Shown here in pieces: positions 1 to 11,342 of a DNA stretch of 64,000 nt (within the stretch, counting starts at the first letter, position 1; every line of letters starts with the position of its first letter). The notes under the pieces are model-generated. The model had not been told where the DNA came from, ran no database searches, and worked only from the letters and a program-made list of their open reading frames with translations. The DNA is from an uncultured Sulfitobacter sp. (GTDB lineage Bacteria; Pseudomonadota; Alphaproteobacteria; Rhodobacterales; Rhodobacteraceae), in the NCBI GenBank assembly GCA_905182645.1, contig CAJJCJ010000003.1:2501-66500 (forward strand), read 5' to 3'. The position numbers and the translations under genes are program-made.

Positions 1-210
1 AAGTATAGTACACTAACCAGAACAGGCTTAGCTCTCCTCCCGCACGGATGGAGGGCATAACGGGTCTGTTCACTAAAACACTTCTTAGGAAGTGTTTTTT
101 GTCAGCATGATACAAACATGCTGGCGGGAAAAAGTATACTTTTGAACTAGAAAAAAGACTGAGTTTAGTTACCAGCTGCTCAGTCGTGTTAGACGCAAGT
201 CTTTCTTTTT
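1..210 (+). other. 3' part of the 16S-23S internal transcribed spacer
   Basis: This stretch directly precedes the 23S gene and holds no protein gene. It contains a perfect 10-bp hairpin at 75-98 (AAAACACTTC, loop TTAG, GAAGTGTTTT) followed by Ts, which resembles an intrinsic terminator although it lies inside the rRNA operon. The 16S gene and the usual spacer tRNAs, if present, are upstream of the window. Confidence 0.75.
75..100 (+). other. TTAG-tetraloop hairpin in the 16S-23S spacer
   Basis: A perfect 10-bp stem with loop TTAG is followed by a T run. A hairpin with the same loop occurs in the 23S-5S spacer (3188-3205). The role could be RNA processing or pausing; antitermination in rRNA operons would normally override a terminator here. 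Confidence 0.6.
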
Positions 211-216
211 CTGGAT

Positions 217-3053
<2,837 letters not shown>

Positions 3054-3187
3054 TCCAGTAAAAGAGAGATTTAGTAGAACCTACGCATAAGCGTTAGGGA
3101 CGAAACATTGAACTCGATGAAAAATAAATCAAAAGCATACACATAAAAAAGTGTACTTATACTTGGACGACACGATATTTTGTATGG

Positions 3188-3205
3188 CTACCTCTTAGGA
3201 GGTAG
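3188..3205 (+). other. TTAG-tetraloop hairpin in the 23S-5S spacer
   Basis: Perfect stem CTACCTC / GAGGTAG with loop TTAG between the 23S and 5S genes. Its loop matches that of the hairpin at 75-98. It is probably a processing or folding element of the rRNA precursor. Confidence 0.6.
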
Positions 3206-3222
3206 TTTGATTGGTCCTTTTT

Positions 3223-3341
<119 letters not shown>

Positions 3342-3384
3342 TAATAAGTACCAATCACTCTTAAACGATCTAAGAATACATTAA

Positions 3385-3416
3385 ACGCCCCTGCAGAAAT
3401 GCAGTGGGCGTTTTTT
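3385..3416 (+). terminator. Intrinsic terminator after the 5S gene
   Basis: CGCCC-CTGCA, loop GAAA, TGCAG-TGGGCG and a run of six Ts. It lies 45 bp past the 5S gene and may end rRNA operon transcription, although the tRNA-fMet gene follows and probably has its own promoter or is reached by readthrough. Confidence 0.8.
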
Positions 3417-3574
3417 GCTGTTCTGCTCTTGAAAGCGAGCGCCCCTCAACCCAATAGCCTGGAATTTACACACGCTATTACAACGCTTTAACACCAGCAC
3501 ATTTAATCAGCCAAACCGTAAAACAGAACAACAGCTGGGGTTGCGCAAACCTAAACCAACAACTAAACAAACAA

Positions 3575-3651
<77 letters not shown>

Positions 3652-3659
3652 ACAAAAAT

Positions 3660-3686
3660 AACGCTGACTCAATGAGTTGGCGTTTT
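3660..3686 (+). terminator. Intrinsic terminator after tRNA-fMet
   Basis: Inverted repeat AACGC..ACTC / GAGT..GCGTT with a three-base loop followed by a T run, starting nine bases after the tRNA. Confidence 0.75.
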
Positions 3687-3689
3687 TTG

Positions 3690-3859
3690 CGTTTTGGGGC
3701 CTAACTTTAATATAATATAATTGCCGCGTTCATTGCCGCTTTTTAACATTCCCTGACTTCTTTCGAATGTCTGATCGAGGGAAACGCCAGTGATAAAGCT
3801 TAATCTGCTGTGAATACTCCCGCACCAATCGTAGCGAGAGCCTGTTCCCCGAGCTTAGC
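3690..3859. other. Short spacer between tRNA-fMet and an IS21-family element
   Basis: No convincing gene or RNA is seen. The small reading frame that starts here and runs to about 4007 has no ribosome binding site and no recognisable protein character. The site just 3' of a tRNA is a common integration locus, but no integrase or repeated tRNA end was found. Confidence 0.5.
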
Positions 3860-4023
3860 TGTCAATCGCAGAGCAATAAGGGACCTAATACGCGGGGTAA
3901 AAAGGGGCCACTGCGTTTGGTGTTTTGCGGCGCTTTGGCGGGTGTGCTTGTCATATAGCGAACGCGTGCCGAAGCGCATGCTGGCCGCTAGGCCCGCATT
4001 GTTCTGATCGTGATGTGTTTTGA

Positions 4024-4777
4024 TTATTGTCGGGCTTTGCGGCTGTGCTTGAGCCGATAGCTTTCGCCGTTCATCTCAAGAATGTGGACGTGATGAGTTA
4101 GCCGATCCAGCAACGCGCCGGTCAAGCGTTCTGACCCAAAGACTTCAGTCCATTCGTCAAAAGGTAGGTTCGAGGTAATGATGATAGAGCCACGTTCGTA
4201 ACATTGGGATATCACTTCAAAGAGCAGTTCCGCTCCCGATTTGCTGAGCGGGACAAAGCCCAACTCATCGATGATCAACAGGTTTTGGCTGGTCAGTTGC
4301 TTTTGCAGGCGCTGCAAGCCTGCGTTCGTCTTGCGCCTCGATCAAATCATGCACGAGTGCCGCTGCTGTCGTAAAGCGCACCTTCAACCCGCGTTGGCAC
4401 GCAGCCAGCCCAAGCCCCAGAGCGATGTGCGTCTTGCCCGTGCCTGATGGCCCAAGGGCGATGATGTTTTCCCTGCGATCCACATAATCACAACGTGCCA
4501 GATCCATCGTCAGGGGTTTGTTCAGGCTGGGCATGATCTTGAAGTCGAAGCTGTCCAGACTTTTGGTGCTGGGGAACTTCGCCGCTTTGATGCGCCGCTC
4601 AATCATACGACGTTCACGCTCGATCAATTCCATCTCACACAGCCGCGCCAGATATTGGATATGATCTTTGTTCTCGGCGGCACATATCTGCGCCTGCTTG
4701 GCATACTCGCCCTGGAACGTTGGCAATCGCAGTTTCTTGAGGTGATGCTGTAGAAGGATTTGCGGTGCCTCAGTCAT
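4024..4777 (-). pseudogene. istB: istB, IS21 helper ATPase, frameshifted
   Basis: IstB is an AAA+ ATPase that assists the IstA transposase. The first frame (4777 down to about 4316) has the typical N-terminal helical part and a Walker A motif GPSGTGKTH. The second frame (about 4314 down to 4024) carries the Walker B segment LLIIDELGF and the C-terminal SNLPFDEW motif. Both match one protein if a single extra base near 4315 (CTT-G-CAG on the minus strand) is removed. IS21 istB is normally one uninterrupted frame of about 250 codons, so this is an inactivating indel or a sequencing error. The start codon overlaps the istA stop (ATGA). Confidence 0.88.
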
Positions 4778-6273
4778 AACGTGGCTCCTCCCATTAGGCT
4801 CATGTAGCTGGATGGCCGCGTCATCCCCACGTTGGCCTTGGGCAGATACGGATAGAAGTCCAAATCTAAGCGTGGCGGACGCTTCTCAACGCGGCACAGC
4901 ACAAGATGTTTAACAGCGTCATAACCGATCGCACCTAGATCAATGGCTTGGCTGATTGCGCCTTGAACAACATCCATCTCGAAGGTTTCCAGCAGGCGCA
5001 GAACTTGTACGTATTCCCGCTTGCCCGGTTTGCCCATGCGGGCTTCGAGCAAACGGTGCAGCGTGGCGAAGACATCCGGCAAATCCCAGCCCTGCAAAGG
5101 TGCTGCCTGATCCAAGGCACCAACCTTCTGTTCAATGAGCGGTAAGAAGTGGAGCGGATCAAAGATCATATCCGCTTTTGCATATGACCGTTTGTGGCGG
5201 GCAATGACTTCATTGCCGCAACCAATGATGACCTCATGCACAAAGCCGCGCACATGGACGTCGTGGTGGGCGTAGGCAACCGGTACTGAGTAATCATTGC
5301 TGCGGTAGCGCACCATTGAGATCGACGTCGCACGGGTGCTGACGTGATCGCAGGCTTCATATTCTGCGACAGGTAAGCCCATCAGTGCGTCCAGGTCTGG
5401 GATTAAACGCGCGCCGATGGTTTGAGAATAGCCGCGTAACGTGTCGCCCTGACGGGCCAAACACTTTGCTTCCAAATGCGCATTCAAATCATCAAAGCCG
5501 TCATAGCGCGGCGCGGGCACCATAAAATTACGACGCGTGTATCCGACCATGCCTTCGACATCGCCCTTGTCATTGCCTCTCGCTGGCCGACCAAACTTGT
5601 CATCAAACAGGTAATGCGATTGCAGCTCTGTGAACCGCCGTGTCCGAACGCGGGTGCGATCACCCAGAATACGCGCCACAGCGATCTTGGTATTGTCGTA
5701 GAGAATAGATTGCGGGATGCCGCCAAAGAACGCAAAGGCAGACACATGGCCATCACAAAACGCCTCGGTCGTCTCCGCCGGATACCCCTTCACAAACACT
5801 GCATCAGAATGCGGTAGGCTCATCACGAAGAAGTGGATCTTACATTCCACACCGCCAATCACGCCAAGCGTCTCGCCAAAATCAACCTGTGCATGGCCGG
5901 GCCGATGCGACAAAGGGACGAAGACTTCCTTGGTGCGCCGCTTTTGTTCACGCACGTAATACGTAACGGTGGTCAGGCTGCCCGCGTATCCATGTTCGTC
6001 TCGTAACCGCTCAAAGATGCGTTTGGCCGTGTGACGTTGCTTTTTGATCAGGGCTTTATCGGTGCACAATATCTCATCAATGATACCAACATAAGCATCA
6101 AGCGTTGGACGGCGCGGAGCTTCTGAACGCCGATAACCCGGCGGTAAAGCGTGCCGCAGCATCTTCGCAATCGTCTTGCGGTCCTTGTTGAAATACCGCG
6201 CTGCTTCCCGCGATGACATACCGTCCTTCAAACACGCGCGGCGTACCCGACTATAAATATCCACAGAATACAT
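4774..6273 (-). CDS. istA: IstA, IS21-family transposase
   Basis: DDE transposase of the IS21 family, 499 residues, near the family's usual size. The N-terminus (MYSVDIYSRVRRACLK) has a helix-turn-helix with MSSREAARYFNKDRKTIAKML, followed by the integrase core: VDFGET gives the first acidic residue, and the YDNTK segment and the later GNDKGDVEG segment fit the remaining positions. ATG at 6273 is chosen because GGAGGGCGGGAG lies just upstream; the frame stays open for another 66 codons, but that part is not typical of IstA. It overlaps istB by ATGA. The frame is intact although its partner is broken. Confidence 0.9.
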   Translation of the reverse strand: MYSVDIYSRVRRACLKDGMSSREAARYFNKDRKTIAKMLRHALPPGYRRSEAPRRPTLDAYVGIIDEILCTDKALIKKQRHTAKRIFERLRDEHGYAGSLTTVTYYVREQKRRTKEVFVPLSHRPGHAQVDFGETLGVIGGVECKIHFFVMSLPHSDAVFVKGYPAETTEAFCDGHVSAFAFFGGIPQSILYDNTKIAVARILGDRTRVRTRRFTELQSHYLFDDKFGRPARGNDKGDVEGMVGYTRRNFMVPAPRYDGFDDLNAHLEAKCLARQGDTLRGYSQTIGARLIPDLDALMGLPVAEYEACDHVSTRATSISMVRYRSNDYSVPVAYAHHDVHVRGFVHEVIIGCGNEVIARHKRSYAKADMIFDPLHFLPLIEQKVGALDQAAPLQGWDLPDVFATLHRLLEARMGKPGKREYVQVLRLLETFEMDVVQGAISQAIDLGAIGYDAVKHLVLCRVEKRPPRLDLDFYPYLPKANVGMTRPSSYMSLMGGATL

Positions 6274-6409
6274 CTCCCGCCCTCCGAATAAACGAAGGAC
6301 ACAAACTGGCGGAATTTTACTCCGCGACAACCGCGTCATGCGGCGTTTCTGTGGTCCAGTATTGCTCCGCGTTTTACAACTCATCCTCAAATCTCTCTGC
6401 GATTGCCCA

Positions 6410-6653
6410 TTCCTAACCCATACCGCCCTTTTTGGCGCATCAGGTAGCGCGCTGGAAGCACTACCCAACATTCAGTCATACCAAAATTTGAGTAAAACAG
6501 GTGGTTCAATCTGGTTCAGAAAGATGGCGGAGCGTGGAACCGACCCATATGTAAACCAACGCATAAAAGAATAAGCTGGGAGATAGGGCGGAAAGCAGCC
6601 CTTCGCTGCGGATTGCACGAATGACTGGTTTTGGAATTCGAATAAACTCGTCG
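6410..6653. other. Spacer between IS21 element and a gene fragment
   Basis: No gene, RNA or clear repeat is visible. Short overlapping frames lack ribosome binding sites and resemble no family I recognise. Confidence 0.4.
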
Positions 6654-7158
6654 TTATTGGAAATACACTGGGGAAGCCCAATTAAAGATATCATCAGCGG
6701 TATTAAATTTTTCCAGGCGTTCAACAATCTCACCACCAAATTGTTCCCGCAAGATCTCAACGAGTTGGCTCCACGGCTCTCGGATTCTTTTGAGGGTTTC
6801 TAAGAATGCTTTAAAATGGCCTTCCCTTGTCGAAACCAATTCTGAGCACATGATCAAACAAAAGGCTGAAGCCACATGGGGTTCATCTGGCCAAAGATGT
6901 GATACTGTCGCCAGCGAAGGACACGCTAGCGACGGTGCAAGGCCCAGCTTCTGTATGCCGCCAAGTCCGTCTGAAACACCTCCATCACAGATATTTAAGC
7001 TGAGGAGACGCCTGCCATCATTGCCAAGGTTAGGACCCACCAAATTATCTATGGAAACGAACTCATGGCTATTGATAAGGAATTTCGAGGTGCCGAGTTC
7101 CCAATGGTCGAAAACTCCATGTTCTATCACACAGATGAAATAGATGATGTCAGACTAA
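6654..7158 (-). pseudogene. 3' fragment of an unrecognised gene, cut by an IS6 element
   Basis: An open minus-strand frame of about 167 codons ends in TAA at 6654-6656. Its composition looks protein-like (for example HGVFDHWELGTSKFLINSHE, then FGGEIVERLEKFNTADDIF near the end) and it remains open upstream of the only GTG near 7130 until a stop close to the IS6 terminus near 7168. This suggests the C-terminal part of a gene whose 5' end was removed. No domain is recognised. Nothing similar is found on the far side of the IS6 element, so the rest was deleted. An opposite-strand frame overlaps it and cannot be fully excluded. Confidence 0.45.
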
Positions 7159-7167
7159 TTCGAACTA

Positions 7168-7960
7168 GTCACTGTTTTCGGTGGGATGCGGGAACCTAGG
7201 CGGAACAAAGTTGCCGCCACTCAGCAAGTGCGGCAGTTCGTTTGAGTTTGAAAGTGGTTCGTGAATTGAGATGGCGTTCATGGTAGAAATGGTTGTGAAC
7301 AGAAGTATGAATCGAAACGAATTTCTGCACACATCGCGATTGTCTGAAGCGTAGCATTGCTCGCTCCCGTCGTCGAAACGGAAGATACGAATTTTCGGCT
7401 CGGTTGTTCAGGCGCCGCCCCGTCATTTGACGCCTGGCATTGCCGATCACCTTCATTGCAACACCGTATGACTTAAGGCAGACTGTGACGATCACTTCCG
7501 GATTGCCATAAGACTTCAATGTTTTCTTGAGGAATTTCAATGCTGCTTGGCGATCGCGGCGTTTGGTGACGATGCTTTCCAACACTTCGCCTTCGTGATC
7601 CACCGCGCGCCACCGATAGTGCGTCTCGCCGTTGATCTTCACAAAACCTCGTCCAGATACCATTGCCAGTTTGAATGCGATCGCGTGCAATTGATCCGAT
7701 CTTTACGGATTTTAGAGGCGAAAAATGGGTCAAACCTATTCCACCAAAAACGGATCGTTTCATGACACACGTCAATGCCACGTTCATGTAGCAGGTCTTC
7801 GACATTGCGCAGCAACAGCGGAAACCTGACATACATCATAAACGCAAGGCGGATGATTTCCGGGGTGCTTTTGAAGTAGCGAAATGGGGAACGTTTTGTC
7901 ATTTAGCGAAGCTACGAACGCCCCCCGCTGGCCTCAAGCTACTTTCCTCTAACAGTACCC
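7168..7960 (-). mobile_element. IS6-family insertion sequence, decayed
   Basis: The transposase remnants are bordered on the upstream side by GGGTACTGTTAGAGGAAAG (minus strand, 7960 downwards), typical of an IS6-family terminal repeat. A degenerate counterpart, CACTGTTTTCGG, lies at 7170-7181. The resulting size, about 0.79 kb, fits the family. No target duplication is seen. The left limit is tentative. Confidence 0.65.
7196..7902 (-). pseudogene. IS6-family transposase with frameshift and lost catalytic Asp
   Basis: The N-terminal frame (7902 to 7639) starts MTKRSPFRYFKSTPEIIRLA and runs to YLDEV, which holds the first catalytic Asp. The rest (VKINGETHYRWRAVDHEGEV to the end) is in another frame; restoring one T in the run at 7643-7646 would join them. 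The second catalytic Asp, normally in a TD.L.SYG segment, is replaced: the protein reads VTVCLKSYG, a single-base GAC to GTC change. The final Glu is present in NRAENS. Frameshift plus loss of a catalytic residue make this a dead copy. Confidence 0.88.
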
Positions 7961-7972
7961 GTTAGTGTCGAG

Positions 7973-8875
7973 CTAGGTGGCCTGCGCGACCAAAGCACCA
8001 CGCGAACGGATAACTTTCCCGGCCAAGACTGAACCAGCCGCAGCCGCTTCCACCTCTGACGCGCCTTGCACGATTGCTGCAAGGTAGCCTGCGTTGAAGC
8101 TGTCGCCGGCTGCGGTCGTGTCGACCACGGCGGTGATCTTTTCAGGGCTGATCGTTGTAACCGTGTTGTCCGCATGAATCAGGATCTCGGCCGGTCCGTT
8201 TTTGACGAGTACAGTTCGCGCACCCGCCTTCGCGTAGCGTGCGGCCGTGGCGACGCTGTCGGCATCCCCAAACCATTCTGCTTCGTCTTCGTGGGAAGGC
8301 AAACTGATTGAGCTCACTGCTGCGGCCTGCATAATCGTGCTGGTCATGTCTTCTTTCGACGTCCAAAGCTTGGGGCGTAAGTTTGGATCGAAGACCACAG
8401 TGCCGCCCGCTGCTTTGAAAGCAGCCAAAATAGCAAGGAAACGGTCGCGATCGCCCTTTGGCAAGATTGCGATGGTTATGCCGGAAAAAAACGCGACATC
8501 CGCACCCATCAGGGCGCTTGCCAGAAGCGTATCTTCCTGTGCAAGCGTGCGCGCTGCGCTTTGGCCACGCCAATAGCTGAAACTGCGTTCTCCCTCGTTC
8601 AACTGGATCATGTAAAGCCCGACGGTCCGGTTGGCGCTGCGTGCAATATGGTCCGTGCCGATGCCTGCCCCTTCAAGAAAGTCAAGCATCTGGTCCGAGG
8701 CATTGTCGGTTCCCACGGCGGAGAAATAGTCAACCTGATGGTCGGTGCCAAGAAGGCGGCGCAGATACCATGCGGTGTTCATCGTATCGCCCGCAAACCC
8801 CATTTTGTAGGTGCCAACAACGTCCGTGGGGGCCATTTCCACCATACATTCACCGATTCCGAGGATACGTGTCAT
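7973..8875 (-). CDS. kdgK: 2-keto-3-deoxygluconate kinase
   Basis: PfkB-family sugar kinase of 300 residues that phosphorylates 2-keto-3-deoxy-D-gluconate to KDPG, the last step before aldol cleavage in hexuronate breakdown. Signature 2 of the family is DTTAAGDSFNAGYL at 252-265 with catalytic Asp258; substrate-side residues SYWRGQSAAR at 100-109 are typical of KDG kinases. The ATG overlaps the stop of the upstream GntR gene (AAATGAC), so the two are co-transcribed. The gene ends only 13 bp from the IS6 terminal repeat, so its 3' flank has been rearranged but the protein looks complete. Confidence 0.92.
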   Translation of the reverse strand: MTRILGIGECMVEMAPTDVVGTYKMGFAGDTMNTAWYLRRLLGTDHQVDYFSAVGTDNASDQMLDFLEGAGIGTDHIARSANRTVGLYMIQLNEGERSFSYWRGQSAARTLAQEDTLLASALMGADVAFFSGITIAILPKGDRDRFLAILAAFKAAGGTVVFDPNLRPKLWTSKEDMTSTIMQAAAVSSISLPSHEDEAEWFGDADSVATAARYAKAGARTVLVKNGPAEILIHADNTVTTISPEKITAVVDTTAAGDSFNAGYLAAIVQGASEVEAAAAGSVLAGKVIRSRGALVAQAT

Positions 8876-9600
8876 TTGGGATCGTCTGTGAACCAGTTGT
8901 GGTTCTCCGCCTTGATCGTGGCGATGAGATCATCTATGCGCGACAAATGCTGCGCAAAGGCCGCCGCCGCGTTATCGGGTTTGCGGTTGGTAATAGCATC
9001 AAGGATTACCAGGTGTTCGTCAAGCGCGAGGCGCTGTGAGGTCGCGTCGAGGGAGAGCATGCGAATGCGGTCCATATGCGCCTTGCTGTCAAGAATCAGG
9101 TCCCAGACGAAGCTGACACCGGACTGAACGCAGATTTCCCGGTGGAATGCTTCGTCAAGGGCATGAAATAGGCGCTTGTCATTGGCCGCTACGGCGGCCT
9201 GTTGTTGCCCGATCAAGTCGTTCAGCGCGCCGATTCCTTCGCTGGTTATGACCTCGCACGCGGTGCGGCATGTGTGCACCTCTAGTGCGATGCGGATAAA
9301 TTTGGCGCGCAGCACGTCGCGTTCCGAGATTAGGCTGACCATCGTGCTGCTTTGCGGGCGGATGATGAGGAAACCGAGTTTTGCCAGACGCTTGAAGGCC
9401 TCGCGCACTGGCTGGCGGGACACGCCCATTTTCTTTGAAACATCGGCTTCGGAAATCCTGGTTTGGGGTGGCAGCTCGAGAGTCAGAATGCGTTGCTGCA
9501 GGGCGTCGAAAACCTGATCCGAAACTGAGGGTTGCGGGGCAGGCTGGATGACTGGCAGCGACACTTCTTTGGTGCCGCATAAGGTTGTCTGCTCCATCAC
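8872..9600 (-). CDS. GntR-family regulator (FCD domain), UxuR-like
   Basis: 242-residue repressor-type regulator. A winged helix-turn-helix lies at about 25-90 (ISEADVSKKMGVSRQPVREAFKRL), followed by an all-helical FCD effector domain whose metal-binding His residues lie in segments such as DEAFHREI and DEHLVIL. GGAGG lies eight bases before the ATG. It is divergent from uxaC and overlaps kdgK, so it probably controls both and senses a hexuronate or its product. Palindromes at 9694-9715 in the shared promoter region are likely operators. The exact effector is not shown by sequence. Confidence 0.88.
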   Translation of the reverse strand: MMEQTTLCGTKEVSLPVIQPAPQPSVSDQVFDALQQRILTLELPPQTRISEADVSKKMGVSRQPVREAFKRLAKLGFLIIRPQSSTMVSLISERDVLRAKFIRIALEVHTCRTACEVITSEGIGALNDLIGQQQAAVAANDKRLFHALDEAFHREICVQSGVSFVWDLILDSKAHMDRIRMLSLDATSQRLALDEHLVILDAITNRKPDNAAAAFAQHLSRIDDLIATIKAENHNWFTDDPK

Positions 9601-9693
9601 GTATTCCTCCTTAGACGTGCAACTCCTTAATGACAGTTTGGCGGATCAGGAGGCTAAGTGCAACTAGGATATTAGTTGACATAGAGATTCTGG

Positions 9694-9715
9694 TAACCTA
9701 GGTTATTAGTTAACT
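9694..9715. promoter_or_regulatory. Candidate GntR operators between regulator and uxaC
   Basis: Perfect 12-bp palindrome TAACCTAGGTTA at 9694-9705, followed by perfect 8-bp palindrome AGTTAACT at 9708-9715. A related TTAGTTGAC occurs at 9672-9680. They lie in the divergent promoter region of the adjacent FCD-type regulator. Assignment to that regulator is inference. Confidence 0.5.
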
Positions 9716-9759
9716 TAGTAGCACAGGAGGTGCGGCTAAGGGATCAAATGGGGGACGCT

Positions 9760-11166
9760 ATGCCGATTCTTGATGAAAACCGTCTGTTTCCGACGGACCC
9801 GACCGTTCGGGCCTTGGCGCGGGACCTGTACGAGGTGGTCAAGGATCTGCCCATCATCAGCCCGCACGGCCACACGGACCCGCGATGGTTCGCTGAGAAC
9901 GCAGCCTTTCCTGATCCGGCACAATTGCTCGTCACCCCCGATCACTATGTGTTCCGCATGCTTCATTCGCATGGGGTCGCGCTTGAGGATCTGGGTGTGC
10001 CGCGCGTCGATGGCGGGGCCATCGAGCAGGACGGCCGCAAGATTTGGCGTCTGTTCGCGGCCAATTACCATTTATTCCGCGGCACGCCGTCGCGCATCTG
10101 GGTGGATCACGCCCTGCAAGAAGTTTTCGACGTGGATGAACGTCTGTCGGCTGCATCTGCCGATGCTATCTACCACCATATCGACGCAAGCCTGAAGACC
10201 GACGCCTTCCGCCCGCGAGCGCTATTCGAGCGGTTCAATATCGAGGCGATTTCGACCACCGAAAGCGCCATTGACGATCTGAAGTGGCACAAGATAATCC
10301 GCGACAGCGGTTGGAACGGAAAGGTCGTCACGGCCTATCGCCCCGATGCGGTCATTGATCCGGACATCGACGGATTTGCCGACAACGTTGCCAAAATGGG
10401 CGAGATGGCAGGCGAGGATGCCACCATTTGGGACGGGTATCTTGCCGCGCACCGCAACCGCCGCGCATTTTTCAAGTCGTTTGGGGCCACGTCGTCGGAT
10501 CATGGGCATCCGACCGCTCGCACAGAAGACCTGCCCAAAGCAGAGGTGGTGGAGCTGTTCGACAAGGCGTTGCAGGGCAAATGCACGCCCGAAGAAGCGG
10601 ACCGGTTTCGTGGTCATATGCTTACGGAAATGGCGCGGATGTCGCTGGATGACGGGCTAGTGATGCAGATCCATCCTGGTGCGGTGCGCAACCATTCCGC
10701 AGGCGTGCTGGCCAAGTTTGGCCGCGACAAGGGTTACGATATCCCGTCACGCACTGATTACGTCACCGCCTTGCGCCCGCTGCTCGACGCCGTGGGTGCA
10801 GAGGTGGGGCTGACTCTTATTCTGTTCACGTTGGACGAGACCTCTTATGCGCGCGAATTGGCCCCCTTGGCCGGCGTCTATCCAGCGTTGCGCCTTGGCC
10901 CGCCGTGGTGGTTCCACGACAGCTACGAAGGCATGATGCGGTTCCGCGAAATGGCCACAGAGACCGCCGGTTTCTACAACACGGTCGGCTTTAATGACGA
11001 CACCCGCGCATTTTGTTCCATTCCCGCCCGCCACGATGTGGCGCGTCGGGTTGATTGTTCGTTTCTTGCCACACTGGTCGAAACTGGCCGGTTAGACAGG
11101 GACGAAGCACCAGAGGTCGCACACGACCTCACTTACCGGCTTGCCAAGCAAGCATACAAGCTCTGA
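9760..11166 (+). CDS. uxaC: Glucuronate isomerase
   Basis: 468-residue uronate isomerase of the amidohydrolase superfamily, converting D-glucuronate to D-fructuronate (or D-galacturonate to D-tagaturonate). The metal-binding motif ISPHGHTDP is near the N-terminus, as in UxaC, and the family segments DDTRAFCSIPARHD and GLTLILFTLDE are present. ATG 9760 is chosen because MPILDENRLFPTDP fits homologue starts and GGGGG lies five bases upstream; ATG 9748 is also possible. It begins the rightward hexuronate operon and ends overlapping the next frame (TGATG). Confidence 0.93.
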   Translation: MPILDENRLFPTDPTVRALARDLYEVVKDLPIISPHGHTDPRWFAENAAFPDPAQLLVTPDHYVFRMLHSHGVALEDLGVPRVDGGAIEQDGRKIWRLFAANYHLFRGTPSRIWVDHALQEVFDVDERLSAASADAIYHHIDASLKTDAFRPRALFERFNIEAISTTESAIDDLKWHKIIRDSGWNGKVVTAYRPDAVIDPDIDGFADNVAKMGEMAGEDATIWDGYLAAHRNRRAFFKSFGATSSDHGHPTARTEDLPKAEVVELFDKALQGKCTPEEADRFRGHMLTEMARMSLDDGLVMQIHPGAVRNHSAGVLAKFGRDKGYDIPSRTDYVTALRPLLDAVGAEVGLTLILFTLDETSYARELAPLAGVYPALRLGPPWWFHDSYEGMMRFREMATETAGFYNTVGFNDDTRAFCSIPARHDVARRVDCSFLATLVETGRLDRDEAPEVAHDLTYRLAKQAYKL

Positions 11167-11342
11167 TGAGCGTTTTCTGGGCGGACCCCGAGCGCAACAA
11201 GTTGATCCTTGACCGTATTCCGGCGGGCTGCTGGGGTGAGGCGTCTGGCATCGCGGGCGCTGCTGTCTATCTGTGCACGCCTGCGGCTGGATACGTGCAC
11301 GGTGCGGTTCTCAATGTGGATGGAGGCTGGCTTGCCCGCTGA
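11166..11342 (+). pseudogene. kduD-like SDR dehydrogenase, C-terminal remnant
   Basis: 58 codons encode only the C-terminal end of a short-chain dehydrogenase: RIPAGCWGEASGIAGAAVYLC and VHGAVLNVDGGWLAR match the end of 2-keto-3-deoxygluconate/2-deoxygluconate 3-dehydrogenase (KduD type). The Rossmann motif and the YxxxK active site are missing; about 190 N-terminal residues are gone. An in-frame ATG overlaps the uxaC stop, probably by chance after an internal deletion. Its last bases also encode the start of the next gene. Confidence 0.8.

Larger units (their letters stand above)
3860..6409 (-). mobile_element. IS21-family insertion sequence (istA, frameshifted istB)
   Basis: The two genes istA and istB, with the family's ATGA overlap, sit between an 11-bp inverted repeat: CAATCGCAGAG at 3863-3873 and its complement CTCTGCGATTG at 6395-6405. 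Each repeat is preceded by TG on the outer side, as expected for IS21 termini, giving about 2.55 kb, which suits the family. No matching target duplication is seen next to these limits, so the exact ends remain tentative. The istB reading frame is broken, so the element is probably inactive. Confidence 0.75.

Noticed and set aside
75..100. Hairpin plus T run as a true transcription terminator
   Set aside because: It lies inside the rRNA operon just before 23S, where termination would block rRNA synthesis; a processing role is more likely.
3810..4007. 65-codon plus-strand frame between tRNA-fMet and istB
   Set aside because: No ribosome binding site, no recognisable motif, and it crosses the IS21 terminal repeat.
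3690..4020. Possible genomic-island attachment site at the tRNA-fMet 3' end
   Set aside because: No integrase gene and no repeat of the tRNA 3' end was found in the window.
6790..7143. 117-codon plus-strand frame opposite the gene fragment
   Set aside because: Its translation looks less protein-like than the minus-strand frame, and it lacks a start signal; it could not be excluded completely.
7639..7690. Programmed frameshift in the IS6 transposase
   Set aside because: IS6 transposases are normally one frame, and the copy also lost a catalytic Asp, so simple decay explains it.
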